A program made the position numbers and the translations under genes. The notes beneath the pieces were generated by a model, which saw only the letters and a program-made list of their open reading frames with translations, did no database searches and was not told the DNA's origin. Below are positions 26,292 through 33,873 of a stretch of DNA of 43,461 nucleotides, in pieces. This DNA comes from an uncultured Clostridia bacterium. GTDB taxonomy: Bacteria > Bacillota > Clostridia > TANB77 > CAG-508. The stretch spans positions 1 to 43,461 of the forward strand of contig CAPZDM010000006.1 in the NCBI GenBank assembly GCA_948745425.1, read 5' to 3'. Position 1 is the stretch's first letter. Each line of letters starts with the position of its first letter.

Positions 26292-26981
26292 TCATATTCC
26301 CTCCTTTCTAAATTTTTCTTCTAATTGTTCTACACTATAATCGGATCTAAATTGGTTATATGATTTTTTGTCCATTTGTTTTAATTGCACCCATAAATTT
26401 GGATAATATTTATATAAAATTCTTAGTTCTTTTAGATTTTTAAGTGGACAGCACCAACAACTTAACCTATCAAAATGTTCATATAATCCATTCCAAGTAA
26501 ATCCTCTATCATAGCAATATTTTAAGCAATCAACTTCTGTCATTCCCCATTGTACTAATGGATAACATTTTTCCTTAATTCTTTTAGGTTCATCTGCTGC
26601 AATTCCTACATAGTCAACATATCCCTCTATCTTATACCTTTTTAAATAATTATCAATAACTCTGTTCTTTAGATTGCTTGTACACCATCTGCAACGCATT
26701 GTTGCCCATCCATACCCTTTTTTGCCTTTGTTCTTTCCACGTTTTTTTTCGTGTTCAAACATATAATAATCAAAACTTTTCTCTGCTTTTAATGTAGTTA
26801 TACTTTTTCCATATCTGTACCAAATGTAATGTGCAACTTCAGATATATGTTTAATCATATCTGGAAAATCCTTGCCAGTATCACAAAACAATATTTCATC
26901 TACTGGCATATTTTCCTCTAGCATTCTTAATAACATTGCTGTACTATCTTTCCCACCACTAAAACTAACTATATGTTTCAT
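26292..26981 (-). CDS. PAPS reductase/ATP pyrophosphatase-like protein
   Basis: 229 aa. The PP-loop SFSGGKDSTAM at residues 6-16 is followed by LFCDTGKDFPD and two cysteine clusters, MRCRWCTSNLKN and LSCWCCPLKN. The PP-loop plus Cys clusters fits the phosphoadenosine phosphosulfate reductase/DndC-like superfamily, which activates sulfur or adenylates substrates. In phages this family is common and often unassigned; DNA or tRNA sulfur modification is possible. The start overlaps the stop of the DUF3789 gene. Confidence 0.85.
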   Translation of the reverse strand: MKHIVSFSGGKDSTAMLLRMLEENMPVDEILFCDTGKDFPDMIKHISEVAHYIWYRYGKSITTLKAEKSFDYYMFEHEKKRGKNKGKKGYGWATMRCRWCTSNLKNRVIDNYLKRYKIEGYVDYVGIAADEPKRIKEKCYPLVQWGMTEVDCLKYCYDRGFTWNGLYEHFDRLSCWCCPLKNLKELRILYKYYPNLWVQLKQMDKKSYNQFRSDYSVEQLEEKFRKEGI

Positions 26982-27076
26982 TCTTCATCGTCTCCTTTTG
27001 CTATCTGTAAAATGCACATAATCCCAACACCTATCACTGCTCCTATAAATAGTCCACCTATAAAATAACTAATCAT
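26978..27076 (-). CDS. DUF3789-like single-pass membrane protein
   Basis: 32 aa: MISYFIGGLFIGAVIGVG then IMCILQIAKGDDEE. One transmembrane helix with a short charged tail, matching the DUF3789 pattern found in many clostridial phages. Overlaps the next gene as ATGA (26978-26981). AAGG upstream of ATG 27076. Too short for standard ORF cut-offs. Confidence 0.75.
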   Translation of the reverse strand: MISYFIGGLFIGAVIGVGIMCILQIAKGDDEE

Positions 27077-27084
27077 TTGCTTTT

Positions 27085-27468
27085 CTACCTTTCTACAAAT
27101 TTCTTTTTGTTACACCACATATAGTCTTTTGTCGGACAAAATTCGTCATATACCCATTTTACTTCTTTATTTTCTGCATCTATTGTTAAATCGCAATACA
27201 TATCTCCATGTTCTACATACATACAATGTTCGCATAATTCACACGTTGCATTTTGTTTGTTTTTATATCTACCTCTTTGTACTGGTTTTCCCATTTTTCT
27301 CCTATCCATCTGCAGTAATAAGTATTTTTGTAAGTCTATATTCTTTTTTGTTCTGCAGATATTCAAATCTTCAATTTCATTTTCTAATTCAGTTATTTTA
27401 TTTTTTAATTGCCTATTCTCGTATATAGCATCATAATACAGTTGTTCATAGTCTATATCTTTCTCCAT
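27085..27468 (-). CDS. Coiled-coil protein with cysteine cluster
   Basis: 127 aa. A coiled coil (YYDAIYENRQLKNKITELENEIEDL) is followed by a cluster CELCEHCMYVEHGDMYCDL ... EFCPT, consistent with a metal-binding fold. Many phages carry proteins of this type. Role unknown. Confidence 0.72.
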   Translation of the reverse strand: MEKDIDYEQLYYDAIYENRQLKNKITELENEIEDLNICRTKKNIDLQKYLLLQMDRRKMGKPVQRGRYKNKQNATCELCEHCMYVEHGDMYCDLTIDAENKEVKWVYDEFCPTKDYMWCNKKKFVER

Positions 27469-27471
27469 TTC

Positions 27472-28068
27472 TTACCTCGTTTTTGCTTTACTTAAAACTT
27501 TTGCTATTATTGCCCCAGTTTTTGTATGCTCTCCATTTTCACTAAACAATTTTCTTTGATTCATTATTAGTTCTTCAGCATCAGAAACTAAAATCAGATT
27601 ACTTAAATCAAAATTTCTAATGTTTCCATCTGCAAATATTACCTTATGTCCTTTTGGTACTTTTCCGTATGCTTGTTCATATAAGTAGCGATGTTTTCTA
27701 ATCCAGTTTTTATTCTTGTATCCATCTTGTACTTTAATCAATATATATCCGTTTTTATCTATTCTTTCACTTCCTATTGGTCGCCTATTAGCTGGTATAT
27801 TTCCCTTTTTGAACATTGTTGGTGCTGCTTTTTTATATTGGGAAGGAGACATTTTCTTCCCTTTATTCCATGATTCTTGTCCTTTTTGAAATTGTCCCCC
27901 AACTATTCCACTTTGTATTCCTAGCTTTACTTTTCTATTTGAAATTGCTCCCTCTGATAAATCCAAGCTAAATTGCTTATTAAACTTGTTTGTTAATTCT
28001 TTAAGAGTTATTCCTTTTACGTTTTCAATCAAATATTGATCTTCTAACTTTGAATATTTATGTCTCAT
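27472..28068 (-). CDS. HNH endonuclease with N-terminal DNA-binding region
   Basis: 198 aa. An N-terminal helix-turn-helix (QYLIENVKGITLKELTNKFN) and a conserved middle precede the HNH core WIRKHRYLYEQAYGKVPKGHKVIFADGN and FDLSNLILVS. This architecture is common to phage-borne HNH homing-type nucleases. It nicks DNA at a target site; here it is free-standing rather than in an intron. Confidence 0.85.
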   Translation of the reverse strand: MRHKYSKLEDQYLIENVKGITLKELTNKFNKQFSLDLSEGAISNRKVKLGIQSGIVGGQFQKGQESWNKGKKMSPSQYKKAAPTMFKKGNIPANRRPIGSERIDKNGYILIKVQDGYKNKNWIRKHRYLYEQAYGKVPKGHKVIFADGNIRNFDLSNLILVSDAEELIMNQRKLFSENGEHTKTGAIIAKVLSKAKTR

Positions 28069-28310
28069 TTTCCATCTCCTAATTGTAGTATATCTGGCAT
28101 TTTCTCTTTATTTCCGTATTCATCATAGTGTTTTACTGCCTTTAATGCTAGTTCTCCATTATTTATAATTGTTTGTGCTATATTAGCCATCGCTTTTGCT
28201 CTTTCTCTTTCTTCTTCTAATGCCTCTCCCTTTAATTCGTCATCATTAAGTCTTTCTAATTCTTCAAACAAATGATTATTTAAATCTGATAATTTATTCT
28301 TTGTTCCCAT
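28065..28310 (-). CDS. Conserved phage protein
   Basis: 81 aa. Contains KLSDLNNHLFEELERLNDDELKGEALEEE and IINNGELALKAVKHYDEYG, a very frequent pattern in clostridial and bacillus phage early regions with no clear function. It overlaps the HNH gene by 4 bases. Confidence 0.8.
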   Translation of the reverse strand: MGTKNKLSDLNNHLFEELERLNDDELKGEALEEERERAKAMANIAQTIINNGELALKAVKHYDEYGNKEKMPDILQLGDGK

Positions 28311-28325
28311 TTTTCTTTCTCCCTT

Positions 28326-28547
28326 CTATTGTCTTATGTATGGTCTATCTACATATAGTGATACTGGTGGTTGTGCTTGTCCCATTACTAGTAAATAAAT
28401 CTTGCCAGTCTTTAAAAATTCTTCTTTTTCCTTTTCTGTCATTTCCCAACACGAGATAATACTTACATCTGTTTTCAGTGCTGGCAAATCTCCACATCCT
28501 TCTGCTTTATATACACAATTTGCATCTTCAAAATTTACTGGATTCAT
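28326..28547 (-). CDS. Conserved small phage protein
   Basis: 73 aa. Opens with NPVNFEDANCVYKAEGCGDLPALKTD and ends with a beta-rich part. A family often found in gut Firmicutes phages; function unknown. AGGGAGG site upstream of ATG 28547. Confidence 0.72.
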   Translation of the reverse strand: MNPVNFEDANCVYKAEGCGDLPALKTDVSIISCWEMTEKEKEEFLKTGKIYLLVMGQAQPPVSLYVDRPYIRQ

Positions 28548-28549
28548 TT

Positions 28550-28904
28550 TTATACCTCCCTTATTTTTAACTTGAACTTATCTTCAAACACTTTCTTTTT
28601 TGTCATATATTCTTTTGTTTTAAATCCGTTTAACGTCTATTACTTCTGCTTTTTCATCTTTGTCAATTACTACAAAATCTGCTTTGTATTTTAACCCTGG
28701 TGCTAGTATAAATATTGGCTGCAAACAAAATCCTTTAATGTCTCCCGCCTGTAGCCTTGTTTTTAATTCGCAGTAATAATCCGCTTCTTTTTTGCTATCA
28801 AATGTATATCCATCTATTTGAGTTTTTACTGCTCCATATTTACTTTTTTTGTTTCCCTTTTTCTGATATTCTCTATATTGTTCAATGCTCCAATGTTCTT
28901 GCAT
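28550..28904 (-). CDS. DUF1064 phage nuclease-like protein, needs a +1 shift at CGG
   Basis: 117 aa after a +1 shift. N-terminal GNKKSKYGAVKTQIDGYTFDSKKEADYY, then FILAPGLKYKADFVVIDKDE and VIDVK, are the DUF1064 family, a restriction-endonuclease/Holliday-type fold. Frame 0 has CGG at 28626-28628 (codon 93) and stops at 28620-28622. Skipping the C gives DVKGFKTKEYMTKKKVFEDKF and runs to TAA 28550-28552, restoring the expected end of the family. AAAGGAG upstream of ATG 28904. Confidence 0.88.
28626..28628 (-). other. In-frame CGG at +1 frame change (DUF1064)
   Basis: AAA CGG A becomes AAA then Gly GGA. The repaired DVKGFKTKE motif fits the family. Confidence 0.78.
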
Positions 28905-28908
28905 CTTA

Positions 28909-29181
28909 CTACTCCTTTGGCATCTCATATTTTGGAGTACCAATTCCTTCTGCAATGCCATATTTAAAATTTTCCCAACGTGTATATGTCCTTGTTATTT
29001 CTTGTAATACCTCTTGTGCTCTTTCTTCTGTTGCATATTTTCCTAATAATATCGAATTTGAGTTATCTTCATTACAGTCAAAAAATGCTTCTATTTCTCT
29101 TAAATCTGACCTGTTTATATTTATAATTTTGGCTTGTTTGAAATTTACAATACTTCTTTTATCTTGACTAACTATTATCAT
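28909..29181 (-). CDS. Conserved small phage protein
   Basis: 90 aa. Contains DKRSIVNFKQAKIININ and ILLGKYATEERAQEVLQEI. Frequent in clostridial phages; no known function. Stops just before the DUF1064 start. Confidence 0.75.
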   Translation of the reverse strand: MIIVSQDKRSIVNFKQAKIININRSDLREIEAFFDCNEDNSNSILLGKYATEERAQEVLQEITRTYTRWENFKYGIAEGIGTPKYEMPKE

Positions 29182-29475
29182 TTAAAATCGCCCCCATGTT
29201 TCAACTTGCTTATATGCTGTTTTCATTCCACTATTTTTATTTAACATTGGTATGATTTTATTTATTTCTGGAAATTCTCTTTTTAATGATTCAGCAACAT
29301 CCATTAAAGTTTTTACCATTTGTGCCATTTCAATAGGTCCACCATTTCCTTGTACTACTGATATTGGTGCTTCTTTAAATTCTTTTGTTATTATTACTTC
29401 GCAAGTTATACAATCATTGTTTTCCTTAATTCTATTTATCCTTTGCATTTCTTGAATTTTTCTATAATCATCCAT
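29182..29475 (-). CDS. Hypothetical phage protein
   Basis: 97 aa from ATG 29475 with AAGGGAG upstream; the longer form is rejected. Helical, with GNGGPIEMAQMVKTLMDVAESLKREFPEI. Not recognised. Confidence 0.7.
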   Translation of the reverse strand: MDDYRKIQEMQRINRIKENNDCITCEVIITKEFKEAPISVVQGNGGPIEMAQMVKTLMDVAESLKREFPEINKIIPMLNKNSGMKTAYKQVETWGRF

Positions 29476-29477
29476 AA

Positions 29478-29676
29478 TTATTCTCCCTTCTTTTTTGCAC
29501 ACTTCAGGTCTTTTAGAACTCTTGGTGTGTATTGTCTTGTTTCTTGGTTGTTTCTTAATGTTTCTATGTTTTTTATAGTGATATCTGTTTCTGCAAATAT
29601 ACCTTTCATTATGAATTTGTTTGTATAAGGTTTTATAGTATTTATTAAATCAATTTTGTCTTTTATGATTCTTCAT
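29478..29676 (-). pseudogene. Small open frame without a clear start
   Basis: An open frame ends at TAA 29478 and encodes LINTIKPYTNKFIMKGIFAETDITIKNIETLRNNQ and a lysine-rich end, which reads like a real protein. No ATG, GTG or TTG with a binding site opens it. The only nearby ATG (29676) is in the frame +1 away, and joining them would need a one-base shift in an AAAA run, with no CGG. Options are an ATT start near 29660, a disrupted gene, or an assembly error. Not counted with the CGG group. Confidence 0.45.
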
Positions 29677-29782
29677 TGTGTAAATCTGCTTGTAATTTTC
29701 TATCTATTTCGTCAATATTTCTAAAAAAGTAATTTATATCATTTAGTAATTCTAGTGTTTGTTCCATATTATCAATCTGCAT
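29663..29782 (-). CDS. Small phage protein, unknown
   Basis: 39 aa (MQIDNMEQTLELLNDINYF to HNEES). ATG 29782 has AAAGGTGG upstream; a longer frame to 29929 overlaps the next gene and lacks a binding site, so it is rejected. Function unknown. Confidence 0.6.
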   Translation of the reverse strand: MQIDNMEQTLELLNDINYFFRNIDEIDRKLQADLHNEES

Positions 29783-29876
29783 AATTCTTCCACCTTTCCT
29801 TTGTAAATTTTTTCTTGATTGTGTTTGTTTCCAAAATTCAAACTTTGTCGCTTTTAATTGTATTATGTTTACTTGT

Positions 29877-30059
29877 TTACATACTAATATGCATCCCTGT
29901 TCTTTCTTTAAAATTATTACACGTTTCAAATAATCCCTTTGGTTTTCCTGTTAGTAAGCAGTGTGGAAAATCGCACGTTAGCATAGGTATACACCATTCA
30001 CAATTTTCGCACGCTTTCAGTTTCCTTGACATCAATTCATTTTCCTTAATTGGTGGCAT
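29877..30059 (-). CDS. Small cysteine-rich phage protein
   Basis: 60 aa from ATG 30059 (GGAGG 8 bases upstream; ATG 30074 is inside that site). Cysteines in CENCEWCIPMLTCDFPHC and ETCNNF suggest metal binding. Overlaps the 3' end of the DUF4373 gene by 14 bases. Role unknown. Confidence 0.7.
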   Translation of the reverse strand: MPPIKENELMSRKLKACENCEWCIPMLTCDFPHCLLTGKPKGLFETCNNFKERTGMHISM

Positions 30060-31021
30060 TTTTGTTTCCTCCATTTTCTAATTCTTCTCGTAGTGATTTT
30101 ATAAAATAGCTTACAAAATCAGTCAGTTTACTCTCACTATCTATCTTTATATATTTCTGTGTCTGCAAAAATTTCAGTAAAAACTTGTCCCTAGTTAGTT
30201 CATTTAAGTATATTTTGTATGGGCTAAAGTGTAGTTCTTTTATTGTCCAATATTGCAATTCATATTCCAATAGTTTTTCTTTTGATATGATATTCAATGT
30301 TTCTATGTTAGTAAAATATAATTCTAATCTCTTTAAATGCCTTATGATTGCAATTCGGTCATTTTCCGAGATATTCTCCTCGTTGTTTTGCCCATTTATC
30401 ATATATATAAATAAATTATTTAATTTAGTTTTGTTTAGTTTAGTTTTATTATTTTCTATTTCTGTTTCTCTTTCACTTTCTATTTCTCTTTCTATTTGTG
30501 TATTATTGTCGTCATTTATTGAGTTATTGTCGACATTAACTCCGTTTATGTTGCGTTTCTGTATTCAAATTGTTTTCATTTTCTGTATTTTCATTTTTGT
30601 TATCATTATTCGAATTATTGTCAACATTAATCCCATAGTCTTGAGGTTTTACCAGCAAATATTCTTTTATTACTTCAACTTCTTTTCTTCTTTTACATAC
30701 TGTAAAATATCTTTTTTGTATTCCCCTACTAGTCAGTATCTGGCATTGCTGATATAATCTTTTATCAAAAATGTTTATGTCTAAGCAAAAGTCTACTATT
30801 TCATTTATTTTTTCTTTTTCTATTCCTACTTCTTTTTTAAATAATGGTGCACTATATTGATTCCACTCTAAATAATATCCATTTGCATATATTTTTTGGA
30901 ATAGTCTGATAATAAATCCAAAACCTAATATTCCATATTCTGATTCTAATATCTCGAGTTTGTTATCAACATTTACATCTAGCGGAAAATAATCTAATCC
31001 TTGTTTTTTTGGCCTTGCCAT
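30046..31021 (-). CDS. DUF4373-type replication protein, needs a +1 shift at CGG
   Basis: 324 aa after a +1 shift. The N-terminal part (ARPKKQGLDYFPLDVNVDNKLEIL ... YGILGFGFIIRLFQKIYANGYYLEW) is DUF4373 (Lin1244/Lin1753 N-terminal type), a replication initiator domain. Frame 0 hits CGG 30542-30544 (codon 160) and stops at TAA 30536-30538. Skipping the C continues into a low-complexity Asn/Lys linker and joins a separate ORF beginning NGQNNEENISENDRI at about 30402, ending at 30046. That C-terminal part has no good start of its own, so one protein is the best reading. AGGTGGTGG upstream of ATG 31021. Confidence 0.85.
30542..30544 (-). other. In-frame CGG at +1 frame change (DUF4373)
   Basis: AAA CGG A becomes AAA then Gly GGA, joining the two halves of the replication protein. 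It is close to an A-rich linker, so a local insertion elsewhere is harder to exclude here. Confidence 0.68.
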
Positions 31022-31060
31022 TAATACCACCACCTATCTACAAATACTTTCGTTATATAA

Positions 31061-31117
31061 TTAGCATTTTGTAATATCCATAGTTGGTATTGATGGTTTT
31101 ATTCTACGATTATCCAT
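31061..31117 (-). CDS. Possible 18-aa leader-type ORF
   Basis: MDNRRIKPSIPTMDITKC from ATG 31117 with AAAGGAG about 12 bases upstream, overlapping the DUF6011-like stop. It may be a small protein or an untranslated stretch. Confidence 0.25.
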   Translation of the reverse strand: MDNRRIKPSIPTMDITKC

Positions 31118-31280
31118 CTTGTTTAATTTCTCCTTTCTTTTGTATTAAATCTTCTATTGTTATTTGTGTTTCTTTATATATTTTATCTAAATAGTTTCGT
31201 TCACAAGTTGGCCCAATACCTCTTTGTATGCTTTTCCAGTTTCTTAATTTTCTATTGCATATTTTACATTTATTACTCAT
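31110..31280 (-). CDS. DUF6011-like small zinc protein
   Basis: 56 aa. CKICNRKLRNWKSIQRGIGPTC shows the C-x2-C ... GIGP-x-C pattern of DUF6011-like small phage proteins. GTGGAGG upstream of ATG 31280. Role unknown. Confidence 0.75.
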   Translation of the reverse strand: MSNKCKICNRKLRNWKSIQRGIGPTCERNYLDKIYKETQITIEDLIQKKGEIKQDG

Positions 31281-31299
31281 AAGCTATATCCTCCACTCT

Positions 31300-32044
31300 T
31301 TAAAATGGATATAATTTTAGTTCTAAATCTAGTCCAGGTTCAGCAATTGTTGTTGGTATGTTGGTTTCTTCAAATACTCTACTTTGCATTAATTTTTGAT
31401 TTGAATTTGTGTCTGATAGATGGCATAGTATAATATTTTTTACATAGCTTAAATCATTAGATTTCAAAAACTTTATAACATTGTCTAGGCTAAAATGACT
31501 TTCCAATAATCTGCTATATCTAGTTTTATTTATTACTCCATTTTTTGCATTTTCTTTTGCTTTTTCTTTATTATAATTGCACTCTAGTAATAAGTAGTTT
31601 AATTTACTAAATTTGTATTTGATATAATATGTATCTGTTGCATATAATAGCTTTTCTCCTGTTGGTTTATATTGTATTAAAAATCCGCAACGGTTCTGCT
31701 GCATCATGCTGTGTATCAAATGGTAATATTATAAAATTACCTATTTCAAATTGCTGTAATGCCTTTATAATTTTAAATCTGTGGCCAGTTAGTTCTAATT
31801 TCTTAAATGTTCCACTTGATGCATAAATATCTATACCATTTAGTGCAAAATTAGGGGCATATTTTAGATGATCCATATGTTCATGTGTTATTAGAACTCC
31901 CTGTATTCCTTGTAAATTAAACTTCAATTCTTTTTGTACTTCTTTGAAATTAATACCTGCATCTAATATCAATTTCTCATTTTTATTTATCTCGATTAGG
32001 TAACAGTTTCCTGATGAACTGCTACCTAATACCTTAAGTTTCAT
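31300..32044 (-). CDS. MBL-fold metallohydrolase, needs a +1 shift at CGG
   Basis: 247 aa after a +1 shift. Opens with VLGSSSSGNCYLIE, then the metal-binding THEHMDHLKYAP (HxHxDH) and FDTQHDAAEP; the fold matches phage and YycJ/PhnP-like MBL hydrolases. Frame 0 has CGG at 31685-31687 (codon 120) and stops at 31667-31669. Skipping the C gives EPLGFLIQYKPTGEKLLYATD, the family's strand-turn-strand, and an open frame to 31300 with ILCHLSDTNSN. Nucleic-acid or nucleotide hydrolysis is likely. It lies beside RecT and an SbcC-like ATPase. Confidence 0.9.
31685..31687 (-). other. In-frame CGG at +1 frame change (MBL hydrolase)
   Basis: TTG CGG A becomes TTG then Gly GGA. The repaired EPLGFLIQY motif fits the family very well, so this is one of the clearest sites. 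Confidence 0.8.
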
Positions 32045-33054
32045 TAAAATGATGGCCTATCGTTTTGATTTTCTTCTGTTGTATTTTCCTCTGATACAGC
32101 TGGAGGATTTTCTGTTTCTGATTCCATTGTTTCTTTTGCCTTGATATCTATTAATTCTTTATTAGCATTCTCTTCTATTTCTTGATTTACTTTGTCCTCC
32201 TGGCTTTCTACATAGTAATTTTCAGCAGATTCCATCACATATATGTAGCTTTCATTTATTTTCTTTGGATCTAATGGTACTTTTTTGCAAGTAGCTCTTA
32301 CCATTGTTTTATATAGCATTTCTTCTTGCCATCCTTCTATTGTTTCTGTTCCTACTTTCTTTCCATTTTCCCATTTATCTTTTTCTCCACCCCAAAATTC
32401 TGCAGCTGCTGTACTTGGTTTTCTCTTTAGTAGTTCAGCTTTTGACATTACTACTAGTTTGTTTCTTGTTTCATCTTGATATCTTATATATCCAAATCCT
32501 CCTATTACTTCTCCTCTGTCAAATGGATTCTCTATATCAAATTCGTAGCACTCTACATTGTTTTTTGAGGTCATTTTAAACTTATCATTTTTATGTATTA
32601 GTTCTACTCTAATGTCTATTATTGGGTATATTGCATATTTTATGGCCACATATCTTAGTCCTTCATATCCTGGCATTAGATTCAAATCATATTTGTTTGT
32701 TTTTCCATTCAAGTATGGTACTACACTTAAATGATTTGTTACTGCCATATCTAGTCCTAATTTTGCATTTTGTACTACGTCAACTGCTAGTTTGTTCATA
32801 TTTACATTTTGCCATGTTATTGCTGGATCATTTGCTTTCTTTTTACTATAGCTTCTTCTTTCTTCTGCAATTTTTAGTGCATTATCTATTCCTATAAAAT
32901 AATTTCTTATAAGTTGTTTTTGGTATTCATTTAAATTTAACTGTCCTACGTTTCCTTGAAATTCATTTATTACCATTCCTGTAAATCTCTCACTTGCTGT
33001 TAATTCTTTCTTTTGTGCTTGATTCTCTTCTTTTTTTACTAATTCATTACTCAT
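32044..33054 (-). CDS. recT: RecT single-strand annealing recombinase
   Basis: 336 aa. NPAITW ... VDVVQNAKLGLDMAVTNHLSVVPYLN and NLMPGYEGLRYVAIKY, then FGYIRYQDETRNKLVVMSKAELLKRK and KTMVRATCKKVPLD, are the RecT pattern. It anneals single strands for phage recombination and replication. Its stop and the MBL start share a base (32044). The C-terminal tail is acidic and Asn/Glu-rich. Confidence 0.95.
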   Translation of the reverse strand: MSNELVKKEENQAQKKELTASERFTGMVINEFQGNVGQLNLNEYQKQLIRNYFIGIDNALKIAEERRSYSKKKANDPAITWQNVNMNKLAVDVVQNAKLGLDMAVTNHLSVVPYLNGKTNKYDLNLMPGYEGLRYVAIKYAIYPIIDIRVELIHKNDKFKMTSKNNVECYEFDIENPFDRGEVIGGFGYIRYQDETRNKLVVMSKAELLKRKPSTAAAEFWGGEKDKWENGKKVGTETIEGWQEEMLYKTMVRATCKKVPLDPKKINESYIYVMESAENYYVESQEDKVNQEIEENANKELIDIKAKETMESETENPPAVSEENTTEENQNDRPSF

Positions 33055-33386
33055 AGTTCTACCCCCATACTTTTTAAAAATTCCTTGAATTCCTTGGCTT
33101 TTTCTCCTTCAAGTTCTATACTCCCACATTTTACTTCTACTTTATCTTGCTTTTCTTCCATGTGTGTATACTTTTTTTCTAATCCCAATTTAACTGCTCC
33201 TTCAATTAGTTCCTCAGGTACTTTCTTTTCTTTTAATGTACTAATTAGTAATGATAATCCTGTTAGGACACTAGGTACATTTCCATCTACTTCTGTAAAT
33301 GCTTCTTCTTTATCTTCGTTAATTTTTATATGTATATCACATTTGAATTTTACTGATTTTCTTATAAATTCCATAAAATTTGCCAT
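33051..33386 (-). CDS. Hypothetical phage protein
   Basis: 111 aa with KCDIHIKINEDKEEAF and VPEELIEGAVKLGLEKKY. It overlaps the RecT start by 4 bases, so it is in the recombination operon. Function unknown. Confidence 0.72.
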   Translation of the reverse strand: MANFMEFIRKSVKFKCDIHIKINEDKEEAFTEVDGNVPSVLTGLSLLISTLKEKKVPEELIEGAVKLGLEKKYTHMEEKQDKVEVKCGSIELEGEKAKEFKEFLKSMGVEL

Positions 33387-33388
33387 AA

Positions 33389-33661
33389 TTATTTAACCTC
33401 CTTGACTATAAATTTCATACCTGTTCTATCTTCTGTTTCTACTTTGACTGTGCAAAAAGCAGGTACACATACTAAATCAACACCACTTGCAGCAACATAT
33501 GATCTTGTAATCGCTATTGCTTTCATTGATTGATTTATTGCTCCTGCTCCTATTGCTTGTAATTCTACTCTCTTATTTTCTTGTAGACTTCCTGCTATTG
33601 CTCCTGCTATTGCATTTGGATTTGATTTGCTTGATATTTTTAAAACTATTGTATTATTCAT
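33389..33661 (-). CDS. spoVS: SpoVS-like protein
   Basis: 90 aa. LKISSKSNPNAIAGAIAGSLQENKRVELQAIGAGAINQSMKAIAI is a typical SpoVS (Alba-like fold) sequence, but phage-encoded. SpoVS affects sporulation and possibly nucleic-acid binding in Bacilli/Clostridia. Here it sits in a phage recombination operon, suggesting a nucleic-acid binding or host-development role. Reading frame and binding site are good. Confidence 0.88.
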   Translation of the reverse strand: MNNTIVLKISSKSNPNAIAGAIAGSLQENKRVELQAIGAGAINQSMKAIAITRSYVAASGVDLVCVPAFCTVKVETEDRTGMKFIVKEVK

Positions 33662-33678
33662 TTGATTTTCCTTCCTTT

Positions 33679-33873
33679 CTAATCTATTATTGCTATTGTG
33701 CCTTCGCCTACTTTTAAAGGCATTGTTCTTCTTATATAGTCTATATTTCTGACTAATTTGTAATTTCGTTCTCTTTCACTTGATGTCAATTCTGGCTTCC
33801 CTACTTCTTTTAAACAAGTTACTCTTAATTTCGCAAGTAGTGTGTTTAGTTCAACATACTCTTTTTCTTCCAT
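33679..33873 (-). CDS. Hypothetical phage protein
   Basis: 64 aa, charged helices (YVELNTLLAKLRVTCLKEVG, SSERERNYKLVRNIDYIRR). Starts at the last base of the SbcC-like gene. Role unknown. Confidence 0.72.
   Translation of the reverse strand: MEEKEYVELNTLLAKLRVTCLKEVGKPELTSSERERNYKLVRNIDYIRRTMPLKVGEGTIAIID

Noticed and set aside
29663..29929. Longer form of the 39-aa ORF, to 29929
   Set aside because: It overlaps the end of another gene, starts at a weak TTG and has no binding site; ATG 29782 with AAAGGTGG is better.
317..31687. The frame breaks as plain sequencing or assembly errors
   Set aside because: Random insertions would not always fall at a Gly codon as C|GGN, nor give an in-frame CGG six times out of six, nor leave CGG absent elsewhere in frame. 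Not fully excluded: a systematic extra C before GG could mimic it, so read support must be checked. The xkdQ case (A6 run) is the least secure.
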